A stretch of 17,767 nt of DNA from Anaerolineae bacterium (GTDB taxonomy: Bacteria; Chloroflexota; Anaerolineae; JAAYZQ01): positions 1 to 17,767 of the forward strand of contig JAFGIA010000441.1 of assembly GCA_016929795.1 (NCBI GenBank), given 5' to 3'. Shown here piece by piece: positions 15,057 through 17,767 of the stretch. How positions within the stretch are numbered: the first letter of the stretch is position 1; every line of letters starts with the position of its first letter. The notes below the pieces were generated by a model, which did no database searches, was not told the DNA's origin, and saw only the letters and a program-made list of their open reading frames with translations. The position numbers were made by a program, and so were the translations under genes.

Positions 15057-15096
15057 GCCACAAGGGGGACAACCCATGCGCCCGCCAGGCGGGCAC
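15050..15096 (+). promoter_or_regulatory. Hairpin-rich hypC leader
   Basis: GTCCCC (15050-15055) can pair with GGGGAC (15065-15070), competing with its pairing to AGGGGA at 15006-15011, so two structures are mutually exclusive. A second hairpin, CCCGCC/GGCGGG (15081-15093), follows just before the hypC ribosome binding site (AGAGGA, 15102-15107). Whether this has regulatory meaning is not shown. Confidence 0.35.
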
Positions 15097-15111
15097 TGGA
15101 AAGAGGACAAT

Positions 15112-15375
15112 ATGTGCCTGGCTATCCCGGCCCGGATCGTAACCATTGACGGCTACCAGGCTGAGGTCAAAGTGGGCGGCGTCGCCCGCACCATCGGCCT
15201 GATGCTTACCCCCGAGGCCACCGTCGGCGACTATGTCTATGTGCACGCCGGCTATGCCATCAGCGTCCTCGACGAGGAGCAGGCCCTGGAAAGTCTGCGC
15301 CTGCTGCGCGAGCTGGCCGAAATCTACTCTGACGACGAGCTCTTTTTGAGCACAGGCGACGCACCCCCGGCCTGA
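15112..15375 (+). CDS. hypC: Hydrogenase assembly chaperone HypC
   Basis: An 87-residue protein beginning MCLAIPARIV, the invariant HypC start whose Cys2 binds iron and contacts HypD and the hydrogenase large subunit precursor. The VGDYVYVHAGYAI motif is also canonical. HypC/HypD carry Fe(CN)2CO to the large subunit. A longer frame from 15076 (MRPPGG...) is rejected because the conserved Cys2 requires the start at 15112. It is separated from hypD by more than 9 kb, on the other side of the hydrogenase and signalling genes, and precedes the Hdr-like genes, which have their own promoter. Confidence 0.96.
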   Translation: MCLAIPARIVTIDGYQAEVKVGGVARTIGLMLTPEATVGDYVYVHAGYAISVLDEEQALESLRLLRELAEIYSDDELFLSTGDAPPA

Positions 15376-15385
15376 ACCACGCCGC

Positions 15386-15415
15386 TTGACGAATTTCGTA
15401 CCTCCATGGTATAAT
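15386..15415 (+). promoter_or_regulatory. Sigma70-type promoter of the hdr operon
   Basis: TTGACG (15386-15391), an 18-nt spacer and TATAAT (15410-15415); the TG at 15407-15408 also makes it an extended -10. This close match lies 11 bp after the hypC stop and about 130 bp before the next start, giving a leader of some 125 nt. Confidence 0.85.
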
Positions 15416-15479
15416 GCTTTTGTCGTAAATGTGGTAGTTGCTCTTTACATCGTTGTCGCTTGGCATGACCGCAATCGCA

Positions 15480-15530
15480 TAGCCGGGACGGTCGCCGCCC
15501 TGGTCACCGCCCCGGCCTGAATCCCGGCTA
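15480..15530 (+). promoter_or_regulatory. Leader stem-loop before the HdrD-like gene
   Basis: TAGCCGGGA (15480-15488) and TCCCGGCTA (15522-15530) form a perfect 9-bp stem closing a 33-nt loop, in which CGGT and ACCG may pair again. It ends four bases before the ribosome binding site AGGGAGGGG (15534-15542). It could affect translation start or transcript stability; no match to a known riboswitch class is recognised. Confidence 0.4.
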
Positions 15531-15546
15531 GTCAGGGAGGGGAACG

Positions 15547-16728
15547 ATGGCGCGTCCAGGGACCGGTTCTGACACAGATCTGCTGGACCTGCTGGCAGGC
15601 CAGCCCGGCGGCGAGCGCCTCGTCGCCTGCTTCCAGTGCGGCACCTGCTCCGGCTCGTGCCCCACCGCCCCCGCCATGCGCTACAACCCGCGCACTATTC
15701 TCCACATGCTCCGCCTGGGCCTGGGCGAGCGCGTGTTGGCCAGCCAGGCCATCTGGCTGTGCACTACCTGCTACTTGTGTACCGAGCGCTGCCCGCGCGA
15801 GCTGAAAATCACCGACGCCATGCTCGCCCTGCGCCGCCTGAGTGTTGACGCGGGCCGTGACCTGCCGCCCAACCTCGTCACCCTGCGCGACACTGTCACC
15901 CGCCACCACAACATCTCGGGCGACGACAATGCCACCCGCCTGATCTGGAGCGACAACCTGGACGAGCACGCGCTCACCTTCCGCACCAGGCGCCAGGCCG
16001 ACGTGGCCTTTTTCGTCGGCTGCGTCGCCTCTTTCTACCCCATGGTGTATGGCATCCCGCAGGCCATGGTCCAGCTCCTCGACCGGGCCGGCGTCGATTT
16101 CGCCGCCCTGGGCGGCGACGAGTGGTGCTGCGGCTATCCCCTCTACACCGCCGGCATGCCCGATGACCTGGTCGCCGGCCTGATGGCCCACAACGTCGAG
16201 CGCGTGCGCGCCATGGGCGCCCGCACCCTCGTCACTACCTGCCCGTCGTGCTACTACACCTGGTCTCACCTCTATCCGCGCTTGGGCCTGGGCCCACTCG
16301 ATTTCGAGGTCCTTCACGCCAGCGAGTACCTGGCGCGCCTGCTCGACGGCGGCGGGCTCAAGCTGCGCGGCACTGAGCAGCTCGTGACGTACCACGATCC
16401 GTGCGACCTGGGGCGCAAGAGCGGCGTGTTTGACGCCCCGCGCCACGTCGTCGAGAGTTTACCCGGCGTCGAGCTGGTCGAGATGGATGCCAACCGCGAG
16501 CACGCTCTCTGCTGTGGCGGCGGCGGCGACGTGCAGATGGTCGACGAGGGTGTCACCGCGGCTGTTGCCAGCCGGCGTATCGACCAGGCGCGCCGCACCG
16601 GCGCGCGGGTTCTCCTTTCGTCTTGCCAGCAGTGCAAGCGCACTCTCATGGCCGCTGCCCGCCGCGACAAGGTGCGCATCCGCGTCATGGACCTGGCTGA
16701 GATGGTCTGGTCGGCGCTGGAGGAATAG
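15547..16728 (+). CDS. Heterodisulfide reductase-like HdrC-HdrB fusion (HdrD-like)
   Basis: A 393-residue protein with an N-terminal HdrC-like part and a C-terminal HdrB-like part. HdrC: two [4Fe-4S] motifs, C28/C31/C34/C38 (CFQCGTCSGSCP) and C72/C75/C78/C82 (CTTCYLCTERCP). HdrB: two CCG domains, the first with C159, C194-C195, C232 and C235, the second with C286, C322-C323, C360 and C363, both complete, so two noncubane clusters are possible. Such proteins reduce disulfides or act as electron-bifurcating partners of HdrA. The start has AGGGAGGGG upstream, and hdrA begins three bases after the stop, so the two are an operon. The true substrate is unknown; methanogen-type CoM-CoB is not implied. 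Confidence 0.92.
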   Translation: MARPGTGSDTDLLDLLAGQPGGERLVACFQCGTCSGSCPTAPAMRYNPRTILHMLRLGLGERVLASQAIWLCTTCYLCTERCPRELKITDAMLALRRLSVDAGRDLPPNLVTLRDTVTRHHNISGDDNATRLIWSDNLDEHALTFRTRRQADVAFFVGCVASFYPMVYGIPQAMVQLLDRAGVDFAALGGDEWCCGYPLYTAGMPDDLVAGLMAHNVERVRAMGARTLVTTCPSCYYTWSHLYPRLGLGPLDFEVLHASEYLARLLDGGGLKLRGTEQLVTYHDPCDLGRKSGVFDAPRHVVESLPGVELVEMDANREHALCCGGGGDVQMVDEGVTAAVASRRIDQARRTGARVLLSSCQQCKRTLMAAARRDKVRIRVMDLAEMVWSALEE

Positions 16729-16731
16729 ACG

Positions 16732-17767
16732 ATGAAGATCGGCGTATATGTTTGCTACTGCGGCTCCAACATCGCCGGCACGGTCGACGTGGAGGCCGTC
16801 GCCGAATATGCCCGCGGGCTCGACGGTGTCTTGCTCGCCCGCACCAACAAGTACACCTGTTCCGACCCGGGCCAGGAGACGATCCGCCACGACGTGTGCG
16901 AGTATGGCATCGACCGCGTGGTCGTCGCGGCCTGCTCGCCGCGCATGCACGAGCGCACCTTTCGCCACACGCTCGAGTCTGTGGGCCTCAACCCCTACTT
17001 TCTCGAGATTGCCAATCTGCGCGAGCACTGCTCGTGGGTCCATGCCCCGAGTACGGGGTGCGACATGCCCACCGCCACGCGCAAGGCCAAGGACCTCGTC
17101 CGCGCCGCCGTCGAGCGCGTGTCGCGCCACGAGGCGCTCCACGCCCGCCAGGAGCCGGTCACCCGGGCCGCCATGGTGGTGGGCGGCGGCATCGCCGGCA
17201 TCCAGGCCGCCCTCGACGTTGCCCAAGCCGGCTACCCCGTCTACCTCGTCGAGCGCCAGCCGTCGATCGGCGGGCACATGGCCCAGCTCGACAAGACCTT
17301 TCCCACCCTCGACTGCTCGGCGTGCATCCTCACGCCCAAGATGGTCGATCTAGCCTCGCACCCGAACGTGCACCTGCTCGACTATAGCGAAGTCGTCGGC
17401 GTCGAGGGGTATGTCGGCAATTTCCGGGCCACTGTGCGCCGCAAGCCGCGCTATGTCGACGTCGACAAGTGTACCGGCTGTGGATCGTGCGCCGAGGCCT
17501 GCCCGCGCGAGCTGCCCAACGAGTTTGACCTGGGCCTGTCGCGGCGCAAGGTCATCTATCGCCCCTTCCCCCAGGCTGTGCCCAACGCCTTTGTCATCGA
17601 CAAGGTCGGCATCGCCCCCTGCCAGGTGGCCTGTCCCGCCGGGCAGCACGCCCAGGGCTACATCTCTTATATCCGCGAGGGCCGCTTCGAAGAGGCCCTG
17701 CGTATTATCCGCGAGGACAACCCCTTTGCCAGCGTGTGCGGCCGCACCTGCAACCACCCGTGCGAGA
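16732..17767 (+). CDS. hdrA: HdrA-like FAD protein, fused to a GltD-type Fe-S domain (partial)
   Basis: The gene is open to the right edge (345 codons). Residues 1-140 form the HdrA N-terminal domain (MKIGVYVCYCGSNIAG with C8 and C10; C43; C68). The FAD Rossmann motif VVGGGIAGIQAA is at 149-160, GGHMAQLDKTFPTLDCSACI at 180-199 is HdrA specific, and one [4Fe-4S] motif is C247/C250/C253/C257. From about 297 it changes: CQVACPAGQHAQGYISYIRE, then ALRIIREDNPF, VCGRTC and HPCE. These match the N-terminal Fe-S domain (Fer4_20) of glutamate synthase small subunit GltD and relatives. So it is an HdrA-GltD-like fusion, which would link an Hdr complex to NAD(P)H; the reductase half is outside the window. 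Confidence 0.88.
   Translation, partial: MKIGVYVCYCGSNIAGTVDVEAVAEYARGLDGVLLARTNKYTCSDPGQETIRHDVCEYGIDRVVVAACSPRMHERTFRHTLESVGLNPYFLEIANLREHCSWVHAPSTGCDMPTATRKAKDLVRAAVERVSRHEALHARQEPVTRAAMVVGGGIAGIQAALDVAQAGYPVYLVERQPSIGGHMAQLDKTFPTLDCSACILTPKMVDLASHPNVHLLDYSEVVGVEGYVGNFRATVRRKPRYVDVDKCTGCGSCAEACPRELPNEFDLGLSRRKVIYRPFPQAVPNAFVIDKVGIAPCQVACPAGQHAQGYISYIREGRFEEALRIIREDNPFASVCGRTCNHPCE

Overview
The window is a GC-rich (roughly two-thirds G+C by eye) bacterial segment built around an oxygen-sensitive [NiFe] hydrogenase. It carries the maturation genes (hypA, hypB, hypF, hypD, hypE and a detached hypC), a four-subunit cytosolic hydrogenase of the sulfhydrogenase or group 3b type (hydB-hydG-hydD-hydA order) with its own endopeptidase, a small signalling island, and the start of a heterodisulfide-reductase-like (Hdr) operon. 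The GC content, the sigma70-type promoters, a CIRCE-controlled groES, and several GC-rich palindromic repeats of a kind I associate with Anaerolineae-like Chloroflexota suggest an anaerobic or facultative Chloroflexota lineage. That assignment is inference; there is no marker gene here that proves it.

Left edge (1-925): the 5' end of groES on the minus strand, with a TTGACG/TATACT promoter and a CIRCE operator. Upstream of it is a GNAT acetyltransferase gene, also on the minus strand, whose leader contains a perfect 16-bp hairpin. A divergent extended -10 promoter then starts hypA, apparently as a leaderless message.

Maturation block (926-6747): hypA-hypB-hypF are tightly packed (hypB/hypF overlap by ATGA). 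hypF carries low-complexity in-frame insertions, the most striking a run of 8-nt units that turns into an 18-bp palindrome. A separate promoter then drives a 50-codon unknown ORF that overlaps hypD by ATGA and sits where hypC is usually found, followed by hypD and hypE. HypE keeps its C-terminal PRIC.

Hydrogenase block (6748-11539): a 322-bp spacer with a perfect Crp/Fnr-like palindrome and a strong TTGACA-17-TATTAT promoter precedes hydB (4Fe-4S electron transfer), hydG (FAD/NAD(P)/2Fe-2S), hydD (small subunit), hydA (large NiFe subunit) and the maturation protease. Together these would exchange electrons between H2/H+ and a pyridine nucleotide in the cytosol.

Signalling block (11573-14934): a repeat-derived hairpin, then a single-domain response regulator, a six-TM GAF histidine kinase, a stand-alone tandem-ACT protein and a second single-domain response regulator, all on the plus strand. 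The two receivers share an unusual motif before the conserved lysine, which suggests a common partner.

Right edge (15000-17767): hypC with a hairpin-rich leader, then a strong promoter for a fused HdrC-HdrB (HdrD-like) protein and an HdrA-like flavoprotein that runs off the window just as it enters a glutamate-synthase-small-subunit-like Fe-S domain. The most interesting system-level idea is that this signalling cassette and an NAD(P)H-linked Hdr complex are functionally tied to the hydrogenase.
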